From Pelargonium tetragonum (taxonomy: Eukaryota > Streptophyta > Magnoliopsida > Geraniales > Geraniaceae), in assembly GCA_036897445.1 (NCBI GenBank), contig JAYMTL010000001.1:124001-188000 (forward strand): a stretch of 64,000 nt of DNA. Reading direction: 5' to 3'. Positions 12,108 through 24,900 of this stretch are shown piece by piece. The position numbers were made by a program, and so were the translations under genes. Within the stretch, counting starts at the first letter, position 1, and each line of letters opens with the position of its first letter. Below the pieces are notes generated by a model. The model saw nothing but the letters and a program-made list of their open reading frames with translations, had not been told where the DNA came from and searched no databases.

Positions 12108-15100
12108 TTGGATTGGTACTTATATTATTCAGTCTAAAATAAGGATAAGTTTTCAGAAATATTCGCAAAAACCGTACACCAAGCCAAGGTTACGTAAAAG
12201 GATTATTTTTTACGAGCTCCTTAGGTTTCTACAGAATGGAGTGGCTTAGGCAAAGGTAGTTGTAACTCAAGTGGTAACTCTATTAGAAAGTCCCACTAGT
12301 ATTCGAAAAAATCATCCTAAGAGCCCAGAGTTTTTGTTCTAAAGATTTTCCAGTCAAAGCTAATTTAAGAAACCTTTATGCTTTTAAGTTATTGCATATC
12401 CCTCCTCCTTTTTACTAATAGGGGCTAGAACCCTTTTTGTTAGTATTAACCATTTTTTACATAAAAATGAAAATATCCTATAATCTAAAGATTACCTTTT
12501 TGCAAGCTCATACTACTAAATTAAATTCATTTTTTGTGAGAGTGGAAAGGAGCTCCTGTAACTTCTTCTAAAGAAGTCGGGCATTCTAATTGTGTTATAC
12601 ATCCTACAGAAATCGTGTACAAGGCCTATAAAAAAAGCAAATTCCCTGGTGGGTTAGATAACAAGAGCTATCTTAACTTAATGCCTATTAGCTACTTACC
12701 AGCTACTAAAGAATCCTAATAGATTCCAACCTAAAAATACTAACAAATCAACAAAAAAGGGGGAGTTCCCTCTGTCTTATCTCGGTTATACTTCAACTTC
12801 AACCCTTTCTACTTAATCTGTATTCTTTATTTTGTTAAATCTGAAGCCTAAGTAAATAAGAAACCTTTATATACGTATTTCCGGTTCTTATTCACAAGAT
12901 TCTATAACTAGGGAGAACTCCTATTGAATGTTACTCTAGAAGCCTTTTGGCGCACTAGTAGGTGTAAGACTATTCTCGATTTATTCTTACCAACAGTATA
13001 TAATGTAAATCCGGTGGAAAAGCGCGCTTTAGAGGACCTTGATCCTGCTGTGATCAACTAGAGTACTCTGTTATTTTAATACTTTTAGCTTCATCTTTTC
13101 TATAAAAGGACTCCCGGGATTTAGGTAAAGTCATGTCCACTTTGATGTAAAAAGTATAAACTACCCAGGTAAACCGTGCAGGAATCTGGAAAAACGAAAA
13201 AGAGTTTTCGTTGGAAGGTTTTTTCTTTAGTAGGTATATCATAGAATCGGGATTTCATTTACTAGGCGGGAGCCCCTGTATTAGACCGAAACTCGGCGAA
13301 ATTGCAGTGGAAATTCCTTAACATGAATCGCAGCTTATTTATCCCGGATAGCCTTGAAATACAGAAAAGGACTCGCTTGCAAAATCCTATTCACGTAAAG
13401 TTGTCGTACATTAGAGTTATAAAGGATACAAAATTCTAATTAATACCTGGAAATGCGTGTATCAGAAACTAAACGCTGGGACTCTCCTTACTTGTGACCT
13501 GAGCACCTTTATACTGCTCTGGGAGTACTTTTATAGACTTTTTCATTATTAAAAATGTGGAGACATAGTTAGAATTTTCTTGTTGTATAACTCAAGGGTA
13601 CCCCTAGCTTTACCCTAGTTAGTTTTTATTACTAGTAGACCCCGAGAGAAGAGTTGCCGAATAGAGGAAGTGCTGAAAACTTCTACGTGCAGAGAAAAAT
13701 TCTTGCGCCCTACCTAAGTTAAACCGGAAGTCCCTTATGGTATAGTTTTTTAAATCCATAGACGTTGTACCTGGATATTTAGTATGTTTCAACTCGTGCA
13801 TCATAAGCCTAACTTGACTGGTGAGAGTTCCCTAAATTTCGCGGTTTCTATCATTATTGGTTGCAGGTTTATAAAGCGTATAGCTTGCAGCTAGAGTGGC
13901 GGGGAAGGGGCTACTGCTACTTAATAGGAAACAACACTACTTTTAGCTTGTTTTCTTAAATAAGGGGTTCGTTAATAAAAGTAAGGCTTATTTTTAGGTT
14001 TTTTTTATGGCTATAATTTAGTAGACAGTTTCCTGAGTAAAAGGAGGCTTTTCCTAAGCCAAGCTAGGGAGAATTCTACTACATATACGAAAGGACTCTA
14101 GTTGCCAAGATACTCTAAGGGACTTGACTAACATAGGAAATATAGAACTCTAGGATAAATAGATATTTGAAAAGGCTTACCGGGGAATTTAATAGAATAA
14201 AGCCCTCTTTTCTTTAGTAATAAACCGGTCAAACTACCCAGGAATCCTTTTTTCGTTTTCAGCGATTGGCGAGTCTTGAATTACAGTTGTAAAGCGGGGC
14301 ATCTATTTAATGAAGTCGGTGGTTCAAGTCTTTTATAATATAATAAGTAACTTTATTTTAATCCCACAGCCCTAAAAAGAGAAAAACTCTTGGACTTGGG
14401 AAGACACTGCGAAAGAATCCGCTTTCGAGACTCCTTAATTATGTAATCCATTAAGAAGAGAAAAATTTTACGTAAAATATATGGGAATTTTGGATAGGTA
14501 AACAAGGCTATTCTATCTTATCTGTTGAAATTTCAGTATAACTTTTAAATAAGAGCGTGGTACTTTTAATTTCTAAAAACTTTTTTTTTTATAAAAATAG
14601 AGTCACTCTTGGCAAGCATACCCAAGTAAGTAAACCTCCCGCCTCTTCTACCAGCTAAAAGCGCACTTCTTGAAGGTAAACCCTGGGTATAATATTGACT
14701 TGGATAAAGCCGGCTCGTCTATAGAGTTAAAAATACTAGATCTTTTTAAGAAAGTCCTTTTGGTTCGGAGAAATACCCTATCTATTTAAGGTTTTGTTTC
14801 TAGTATAGTGAAATCTCTCTAAACGCAATAATCTAGAGGATACTTTTTCAAGCATTTCTAGTATAAGATATAAGAGTTACAAGTTTATGGAAATTTGAGT
14901 GGGGTATTTCTATTTTAGTTTAGGGATCCCCATCGGAGAAAAGAGAAACCCGTGTTGAAAATTCAGGACTAGTGGGCATCTTATTTCTTTCTTCAAAACA
15001 GGGTCTTAAAGTTCTTTGAGGATGCTTATTTATTTCAACAAAGAGGGGTTTTTAGTGAGCGAAGCTTAGGTTTATTAGGATAGAACATAGCCATGAACCT

Positions 15101-16852
15101 TAGTTATATTTTACTTTTATTTGTATTCCTGAATAATATATTGGATTATAGTCCACTCTCCTAGCCTAGATTCTTATTCAGGTATCCAAAATAAATAAGT
15201 AAGCTTTGGGAAAGGTTTTACAGCTAGAGTAGCTTTATCGATCTAATTAATTTATATACGAGGAACCTTTGAGTCTTTATTCAGAAATTCCGCTTCGACC
15301 TGGAAAACAAGAAAACTATGAGATTGGTGGTCAAGATAATAGAAGCTCCGGAGGAGGGGCCCTAATCAGGGCTCTTTCGTATTTCGTATAAAAGGAGCAA
15401 GAAAGTGCCAGAAACTTTAAAAAGGCTCTCTCTTGGGGTGTCGATAGCACTCGGAGATTCTTAGTTAGTAAGAGTTTTTCTTACGACTTGAACCTGTGTT
15501 ATCTATTTCTAAGTATCTAAATAAACACCCTAAAAAATTGATCTAAGCTATAAAGAAATTCCCGTTATACGTTATATATAATGAATTAAAAAGCAAAAGC
15601 TTGTCTACCGAGTCTTAGGAAATTGAGAGTTTTATATAAGGAGTTCTAAACTTTTACTAAGGGATACCCCCAATAAGGCGTAATGCAATCAGAGTTCTCA
15701 TATTGTATGCTCCGAAAAAGGCTTGTTAGATTCCAGACTTATTCCTTACTAGTTAGGCTACAACTTCTTCAGACTTCGTAAAGCTTTCATTTAATATAAG
15801 GCACGTCTAAAGTCCTTAAATTCAAAACTCAGAGTTTAATAAAAAAGCCTGTGTTAGCACCTTACTTAGGGCAGAAAAATCAAATAGTTTTTGCTTATGC
15901 TTATAGAACACGCCCCCGCAGTTTGACTCTAAAAGCGGCTTAGGCCCTTTTTCAAGAGGACTCTGTCGGGAGCTCTCTACGCGTCCAGTACTAGAAATTT
16001 GTTATCATAAGTACTTTATCTCTGAATAAAGCCCCTCTAAGCATCCCTCTTGTTCCTTAACTTAAAAAGGGCGGTATTTGGTCTTGACAATGTTTTTATA
16101 GATCCGAACTCGGGTAATATTGATGAGTTGCCTACAGTCCCCGTAGAATTGCTCAAGGTTATACTTTAAAAAGTAACAAGTCAAGGGGTTCTAAACTCCG
16201 AAGTTTACGGATAGCTGCAAGACATTTTATTATACCTTACCTCGATAGGGGCTGGGCCTCCCTTTAAATACCTAAGAATAAGATTCTTAACCAGGGTTTA
16301 CTGGTTACGAGTGAGAGATTTTAACCAAGCATATGAGGTTCTGCTGTAAACTCTTATGATTAAAGTAGCTCTAGTACTTTTATTAGTTCAGTAAAGTAAA
16401 AATTTGCGTTTGGACATTCATGTAACCCTTGTTTTATACCTTATTGACTGAGTAAGGGCAGGGAGTCTTTCGGTTTTATTAGGAGGTGAACCCGTGCTAT
16501 TTAGTGAATTTCCTTTTTCTTGTAAGGACCACCCCGGAAATTTCTGATAACTCATAAGGAACTTCTAAATGCATCAACCTGTAGCCCTCGACCCTTACCT
16601 TAAAAAAACAAGCAGCCTCAAACCTCGCTAATATCTTGAAATGCTGGTATAAAAAACCCTGCGGTTAAGTTTTAGCCCCAGTCCGGGCCTTTTGTAAGCG
16701 GCAAAATTACCCTTTATTTAAGAAATTGTATAGTAGGGTCTAAGTCTTTTGTATTCAAATCAGTACTGAAGTTTTAGTGTTCTAATGCGCTTGGAATTTA
16801 AAAAGGGGGTGCACTCCTTATATTTTAGTTACTTGTCACATTTGCGAACTTT

Positions 16853-16875
16853 TACTAAATTAGATAAATTTAGTA
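16853..16875. repeat. AT-rich hairpin, 9 bp stem and 5-base loop
   Basis: TACTAAATT pairs perfectly with AATTTAGTA across the loop AGATA. It is made only of weak pairs except two G-C pairs, so it may be chance in AT-rich DNA. No gene is next to it. Confidence 0.6.
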
Positions 16876-17393
16876 GTTGACGCTTTCTTCTTATTAAGTG
16901 TTTCTAGTAACAAAGATTCTCAATGATCAAGTACTTATTAAAAGTTAAAAGTAAGAACTTCTCGAGAAGAAGATCCGGTATATAAAAAATTGCAGAAGTT
17001 AAGAAGTCCCTTAGTGTCAAATACCCTAAAAGGATGAAACCCCGGATTTCCTTATTAAAGAACTTCCAACACTAGACTAACTCGTAGAGTTTCATCTTAC
17101 ATATTAGGAAGAACCTGAAACTGGTATTGGAACTAAAGCCATAGCAAGTGTAAATAAGAAAACAAAAATTAGCTACGTAATACTCTAAAGAAAAGAAGGT
17201 TGCCGCAAAGAGCTATTCCTTAATTTAGCAAACAAACCCCGTTTTTCTAAACGAGGTCGAACTCTTGTTAAAACGTTAAGAGTAGTCCCCTTAAGTTACA
17301 CAACACTTATGTATAATAACAAACATTAATATAACCCAAAGTTGAAGTTCTCGAAGAGCACCCTATAAGTAGAAGTTTTTTTAGCTTAGGGGC

Positions 17394-17424
17394 TATATTA
17401 TATAAATATATATATATAAATTTA
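17394..17424. repeat. AT-only low-complexity tract with (TA)n
   Basis: Thirty-one bases without G or C, including a run of alternating TA. It is a probable easily melted spot; no function is assigned. Confidence 0.8.
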
Positions 17425-18670
17425 TCTAAGGTCTTTTTTTAATTAAAATTGGCAAGGAATCCGGAGAATCTTGTACAAGATAAATAGGCAGCAGCCCGTT
17501 TAGGAGACTTTTGTCTTAATTTTCAGGCTAGTTTAAAGTATGAATCCAGTAGCATAGTACAAAATATGAGTAACTTCTTTAGTTTACCATTAAAAATGAG
17601 ATAAGAACCGGGGTTACCTTCGAAAGTTTAATTAACAAGTACCCTCCTATAGCACCAAAAGGAACATAAATTAATCTACTCGTTTAACAACAAAAGCTTC
17701 TCCAATTCCTATAATATGGATTAATACCTCTCCTCCAAATTTTGGCCCTACAAGATTTTCTACTCAACACCGCAACTTTTCATTTTCCCGAATAAGTTGT
17801 TTAAATCCAAAATTATACTGTAAGGATTTCTTTTATACGGAAGGCCTGAGGTACCCTCTTTCTATAACAATACAATACGATTAATGCACAAGGGATACTT
17901 ATATATACAACCTGGAGAAAAAAGTAGTATCTAAGAGAAGGGCTATACTTTAAAAGAGTTAAGTTTAATTAAAAAAGTGTTTACTTTCTAGTACTCTCCA
18001 AAGAAAGGATTTAATTCCCAAGGACTGGCAAAAAGTTGAAGTCGGTAGGTAGATCTACAAGGAAGTCCCCTCAGTATATCTAGCTCTTAAATCGATATAT
18101 ACAGTACCTAGTCGGTATAAATACTATAGCTTAAACTTATAACAAAGATGTAGCATATTAGTTCTTGAGGCCCTAATAAAAGAAAAAACAAGGGTTCTTC
18201 TTAATTTTTGGGATTCCCTCTTTTGGGGAAGCTTTTTGGGTTTGTCTACTGGTACTGGAATTGCTTAGGAGCAGGAACGCTCCTTGAATATTTTAAAACT
18301 CTAGGACTTTCGTGTAAATTAACTAACCCTATCAGGGATTCCTACCCCCTCCCTTTTCTTTAATACCTTGCCCTACGGAAATCCTAAAAGAAATATAGGA
18401 TAGAGGATTTCCAGAGCCCGGGTTTTTCTAAATTCCATGTCTTTCTGGGTCCTAGGAGCCTTACCTGTCTTATAATAGCCAGCTTAACTTAAAAGCTAGA
18501 CTCTAGATCTGGAATCAGAAACCTAGAAACAAGGAACTACCTTATGGACTTGGAAAGGAAGTCTGTCTTAGATGTATTACGGTTGTTAAGGTGTATTCCT
18601 CCTAATAGAAAAGGGGCTTAAGTTACTAAAAAGCCTTTTCCAGTTTAGGTACCAAGTGTTTTTCTTACCC

Positions 18671-18697
18671 AAATTTGACTTGAATTACGTCAAATTT
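18671..18697. repeat. Perfect inverted repeat, 9 bp arms
   Basis: AAATTTGAC and GTCAAATTT flank a 9-base spacer (TTGAATTAC). It lies about 40 bases before the smooth TpA-rich block starting near 18736 and could mark its edge, but no matching copy was found at the other side. Confidence 0.65.
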
Positions 18698-18735
18698 CCT
18701 ATACAAATTGAATTCTTTAAAGGGCTTTCTAAAGT

Positions 18736-18940
18736 CATTCCTTGTTATCCTTTCTTATACTTATCTTATATTTAGTAAACAGACTAGTAAGTTACCTGTT
18801 AAATGAACTAAGAGAGGGTCTGGCTAAGCCTTCCTTTCCTACTAAAGTACAATCTAATACTCTAATCTCTGTACTCTATACAATAACTATAGCTAGGCTC
18901 CCTTATACTCTTTATTTTATTAGAAATTATTATAAAGGCA
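18736..18940. repeat. Smooth TpA-rich patch, possible decayed element fragment
   Basis: The texture changes here: TA steps become very frequent and G or C runs disappear, as in the block at 1-960. A 105-codon frame (18742-19059) runs through it and beyond. Its translation shows no recognisable motif and is hydrophobic at the start simply because the DNA is T-rich, so it is not called a gene. No family A or word B copy is visible. Confidence 0.35.
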
Positions 18941-21900
18941 AGGGTATGTCTAAGAATTTCTCTTTTATCCCGATGCTTTTTATTGGCCAACCTGGAAATA
19001 GCTGCCTTATCGAAGCGAAACCCGGTTCCAAAGAGGGGGATTTTAACTATCTGAATTGAGAAGACTAAAAAAGGGATAAAGGGAAACCTGAGACTCTTCC
19101 CCTTATCCCTATATTTTCTAAGATCTTTTTTTCCTCAGGAATAAAGGGGAATCCTTATTTATTTGCTTCTCAACATAGTTAATAAAAACAAAAAAAGAGA
19201 AACCGCGGAATTTTTATAAGAATACAATTTTAATAAGAATAAAGGAAGATCAAAAAAGCATCCCGTATTCTTCTAGTATTTACTTGTTTATACCCCCATC
19301 CGCACTGTATTACTCATATTAATTAACACTTATAAAAAGCAGACCTATATGCAAGGGTTGTTATATAGAAAGTAGGAAAGCTTTTTTGGGCCTAATACCC
19401 GTGCGAATTTAAAATACACAAACTTTATTTATTAGCTTCGGAAAACCTGATTTAGTAATAACCAATATGCGAGAAATAAGCTACAACCCACTTCGCGGTT
19501 GAAAGTATAGTCTTTTCTTCACGCAAATTCGGCGTTTTACTTTGTTCTTTTAGCTAGAATTAGAAGACTTATAGAGCATATAGAGTGATTTAGAACCTCT
19601 CTTTATTAAGGGATCTTTTTATGTCTAATAAACTAGGTATTATACTGGAAGAGAGGGGACTTCCGGGGTTAAGTTTAGCATTTCAATTAAGAAAAATAAG
19701 AAAAAATAACTGGGATCGGCTAAAATCTCAATAAAGTCTTGTTAACAAGTACTGAAGCAGAATAGAATCCCGACGATAAAGCTTTTACAAATTACATATT
19801 TTTACATAGGGCTTCATACAGCCGGAGTGGATAAAGCGCCCGGAAACTAGAAACTTATATTGGAGTTCCTCGATTCTGCAAGGTGAAAATTTTTTATTCT
19901 CCGTTCAACCTCTTCTAGAACAAAATCTTAGCTAGCTAGTATATAACCGCGCCCTTTAACTTGCTTTCTTGTTTACCATAAGTATCCTTTTTTTTGTTAG
20001 GATACAATACTAAAAATGCGCGGGTATTCGACGACAGGGGTATACTGCTTAGTAGATAACGACTTTTCGCTGTAAAATTCTTTTGAGACTATACTAGAAT
20101 ATGTTATAAAAAAGGCTTACTGAAATTGATCGCAAGCCCAAGAATTTGCTTTGGTTGTTATATCACCTTGCCTACCTTAAACCAGACAAAAATCCCAGGG
20201 TTTACTAAACGAACGTTGTTCTAAGGGCTCCGAAAGAAATGCGGAAGAGACCCTTTCTTTACAACGGAAAAGTTTCCGCTTTTACAAGCAGTCAAAATAA
20301 AGTTAGCAAAGAAAACTTTCATGAAATTTATACTCGACAAGGCATAAGGTAAAAAAATTTTTAAGGGCCTTCTCTATTTCTAGGGCGGTTGATTGCTGTA
20401 GGGGATTCTTAAATATAATTGACCTACAGGAGATTTACTAGATTATCCTTTTCAAATGAAGTATAATGGGACTCTTTTTAGATATACGCAGTTTTCTTTT
20501 GCCTACGGGGCCCGCCCGAAATTTTGTTGTATAGAGCTTCGCCCGCTTTTACGGAGTTTCCTTTTATAGACGCTGGGATATATACCTGGGGCAGGGATTT
20601 GAGAAAGATATAGAAAACCCCGCAAAACTAAGATTTATCACGTCTAATTTAACCCTCTTGTTAGACCCCCTACCCCGGTTTAATACTAATAAGAGTAGGT
20701 TACGTTATAAACAACCCCTTTTTGTTTTAGGTTAGAATGAATGAGGCTTCTATATGAATTATATAAAAGGTATTCGATAGGCTCTTAATAAAGAGTATAC
20801 CTTTTTGGGACACAGAGCTAAAAAGGAATCCTGGCAGGTTGCTTTTACTATAACACGCTGCCTCTCTGACTAATTTAGTATCTTGAAATAGGAAAAAAGC
20901 TTACAATTTCGATTTACCTCATCATGACTTAAATTATAGTGCGTAAATAACTCCCATATTTCCCTATTCTTTCGTATCAGGATTCTTCAAACACAAAAGT
21001 TAGTTAAGCTCTTCCTTGTAATTCTGTTAATTTCTACTTTTTTGTAAATAGCATTTCGTTGTAAGTGAAGGGGCGCGGGTTAGCCAAGGCTACTTTATCT
21101 AATTGAGAATAAAAATGACTCAAAAACAAGGGGCTCCTAGGAAACTCAGGGAGCTTCTAATTTTATTAGTACACCATCATTAAGAGGAATAGATCTAAAT
21201 GAAAAGTTAGTGAAACCTGGGTATTTACGTCTTCAATAACCGGAATACGTTTAAGCAAGATTCTCTGTGTTATCACTTTAGTAGCCAATTCAACAGCCGC
21301 AAAATGCTATCCCTACAAGGACTTGATAGGTAAAGTTTTTAATAATTGCTTACTTTAAACAGCAGCGAAAGGCTCAGGAGAAAGAAAATCTTTTTAGATG
21401 CAGTAAAAGATCCCGGACACTCCTTTTTTTGTACCCCCTAGTAAAAGGGGATTAGATCCTAAAAGGAATTTGGGATGTGCTTTAGATTAGCTACTAAGCG
21501 AGTTTCTGAAGGTTTAAGTTTAATTATAGATGAAAATGGATAATCTTAAGTTTTAGTATTATAGGACTCAGCTTGCAGAAAACCTACTTTAATCTTTAAA
21601 AAATTTTCCTTAGTTATCTATTACTTTTCTGTCATAATACTGTGAATACGAGGGTACAAGACTTTCCTTATTGGGGACCTTGCATAGGCAAGAAAAAGGC
21701 CTCTGTAATTTTTTTTGCATCCCTTTTTGAATTTTATGTAAATTCATTTACAATTCTGGAATACTGTTACGTAACTTTTACTATATTCTACACAATAAAG
21801 CTCGACTTTGAGAGTCCCCATAGCTCTAAAGTCATTTTAAAAGAATAAAGATTCTCTGTAGAAACCAGACAGTTTAGTTGGCCGAGGAAACCCTTATTGG

Positions 21901-24900
21901 CCTCATTTTTGGTAATATTTCTTCAGTCAGTCTGCTTCAGTCTGGGTGCATTTTTATTTAGATTACTAAGAAATAACTGGCGTCTTTTAAAATTAGAGTT
22001 CTATTCTAGGTTTTACTCCAGTTTATTCGGATATTAGATTTACTAAGGAAGCTCCGTAACAAGAAATTTTGTGCAGAGGCTGGACATACTCTTTATAAAA
22101 TAACACTTCCTTAAAATTTTATATTACAGAAAATACAGGGCCCGCTAAATTTCTATTGAAGTTTAGTAATTGCCATATACAACAAGCATAAAAAGGGCTC
22201 CTTTTTACTAATTTTACTGGTATTCTTCAGCAGAACTACTATATAATAAACTTATGCCTTACTCCTAAATTAAACTTCTCTTGGCATTCCTTTTTTATTG
22301 CCCGTGCGCTTCTCCGAATAAAAACAAAAAGAAGAAGTGTACAAAGCTATCATAGTACAAAAGTTCTCTAAATATCTTTTATCCTAAATCCTAAAGGTAT
22401 AATAAAATGACTACTTTATTTATACTTATGATGCGCAGGAACCCCTTGTATACTTTAGGCTCCCTATTCTTCTAATCTAAATTCCAAAAACACAAAAGTG
22501 TGGAAAACATATTGAGGGTTTTTCGTATATTGAAAACTCAAGGGTCCTTACCTTAATATTAAGAAAGATAAAAGAGTGCTCGTTTAAATTAGAGGAACTC
22601 CACAGGAATAACTAAGTATATTTTATAAGGTTTCGGGGATACTGCCTGCTGTTTAACTTACTAAATGAAAAAATGCTCTGGAATAGTGAAGGAATACCTT
22701 GTTTACGAAAACCTTTAAGAAAAGGCTATATGGCAAGCATAAATAAGTAGAAGCTGTAGGATTGACAAGTCTTTAAATACGAGTACTCTGAATAAGTGCC
22801 CCTTAGTTAGATACCCCGCCTTACTTTGGTTATCCTAAATAAAAAAAAAGAGTTTTTACAGAGGGCTCTTAAACTATGTATAAATACTAAGAAAAATTTC
22901 TGTAAACAGTACTTTTAATTATGAAATATCTAAGCCAAAAAACCCTTAGGGATATGCCTTATTGAAAATATAGCGGTTTAAGCTAAAGACTTAGTGCCCT
23001 ACTAGGGACGGTGCCTCTTTTAAAGTTCTATACTCTGGTGATAGTTGTATAGGAAATAGCCCGGCTCCTTGTATAGGCCTAGTTACTTATAAAAAAGAGG
23101 GTTGAGTACTTTGATTCTTATTTAAGCAGCGTATACCTGAGCTCTAGAAAATCTTTTACTTTTCTTTTTTCAAACTCTTTGCTAAATTCAAGAATTAAAA
23201 ATTACAATATATCCAGATTGCTTACTAAGAATACCCGTTTTAGGGGATCGCAAGGATAATACGAGAGGTTTTGGAGATTTAAAATTAATGACATCGGTAT
23301 ACACAGGACGCGCTCTCGCTAGCATAGCTAAAAGTCCCGGATCAAAGGAAGTATAGCGCCCTTCCCAGATATCCTAATTGGACTCCTTCTAAATTAAGAG
23401 GGGTTCCAGTTGTTTCTAGAGGATACTCAAATCCTGCTTGATAGGGAGCTTCATTTTTGTCCTTGGGTTAGCACAGAGAGCTCTGAGCACTCCGGTCGAA
23501 GGGGGCTCTTAATTTATAGCCCTGCGTATTACTTTTTACAACACTTACGCGCTCACCTCCTTACACGGAATTCCTGTTGTATTATTCCACCAAAAACCCG
23601 GGTTTGAATCCTTTTACGAAGAAAAGCGGAAGAAAAGAAAATAAGCCTTATTCCCACTCAAGTCTAGATTAAAAAAAATCCTATATTGGTTTTAAGTTTG
23701 TAAGTATCGAAGTAATATGACCAGAATTTTCCATTATTCGAATGAGAAACCCAGTGGGAAAAGCTCGATATCAGTAACCCCTTCAACTTTCCTTTTTATA
23801 GTAATTTATACTTAGAGCCCCCTTTTTTGTTCTTGTAGTTGAAATAAGCCCTCAAAGGAAAAGGTTTTCATCAAAGTTTAAAGGAATACCTGTCAAAAAA
23901 GTAGGAGTTTCCGGTTGTAACACAAGGGTACAAGGCTTGAAAAAGCTAAACTCTAATTACGAGACCGTGAGAGAATCACAACACAAGGAGCTAGAATAAG
24001 AATCCGCACCCAGCCCGCTAGAAATACAGACTAAATCAAAGGAAGAGTTATAATTTACCGGATTTGTAATTTTGTAATACAGAATAGAACCAACTTGAGC
24101 TAGCACTTTTAGTAGGGAAACCTCTTACAAATTTTAAAGGATCAGAAAGTATAAACGTACCTGAGAAAATCTCTCTGCCCAGAACCTAGTGATTAAACTG
24201 TTGTGTTCCCTTAGCTTAGTATTTAAGACTCCCGAAACTTGGTAATACGAATAAGAACATGTTTAACCAGCAGCGCTTCTATATAACTGTCTGTTTGATC
24301 CTGCACATAAGAGCCAAGATTCCTACCCTTCTTATAACCGAAATCACAGTAACCTGGTTTAGAATAGACACAAAAATCTTTTTATCATATAGGCAGGATT
24401 CCGCGAAAATACAAACACAAAACCAAGTAAATAGGTAGCTAGAAACCAAAAAAGTAAGGGAAAGGGATTTCCTCTCGTAGATGCTAGTAACCCTTTAATG
24501 CACTCTCTTATAAGCTCGAGTCTCTTAACGAAGCTGGAAAATCTGGTTTAGCTAAAATTCTCTAGAGCAAGATAATAGAACACAAAAACATAGCGTAAAA
24601 CGCCAGAAACGCGGCTTCGGCATACCTCTTTTTGACGAAAGGATGCAGCCTCGAGACTCGGGTTAATTACATATACTAGGGGTCCCTCTAAAATAACACT
24701 GGATTTTACTAATTATCCTTAGCGCGGAATTCTAGCAAATATGTAAATGAGGGAGTAATCTAGAGAGCAAAAAAGGAAGTCTAAAAAAAGAGATACCTCA
24801 AGAGCTTGGCATATGATATATAACTTCTTAAAAAAAGAGAGCCTATAATTCCTAAATTAAGTATAGCAGTTCCCTACCGGAATCCTTACAGAATAGTATT

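Larger units (their letters stand above)
1889..18730. other. Gene-free bulk sequence, palindrome-rich
   Basis: Nearly 17 kb without a supportable gene. The open frames are at most about 77 codons and overlap on both strands as chance frames do. The sequence is AT-rich and studded with short symmetric clusters such as GGGGATCCCC at 2025, AAGGGATATCCCTT at 12094 and a CTACCC/GGGTAG hairpin at 6934. A fragment of the family A head lies at 3296. No tRNA or rRNA could be folded or matched. I see no long direct or tandem repeat by eye, so if this is old transposon DNA its copies are not next to each other. Confidence 0.6.

Noticed and set aside
14317-14330. GGTGGTTCAAGTC, T-loop-like
   Set aside because: The T stem does not pair and no cloverleaf could be built upstream.
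18742-19059. 105-codon plus-strand frame
   Set aside because: Its apparent hydrophobic start follows from T-rich DNA; it crosses a change of sequence texture near 18940, and no family is recognised.
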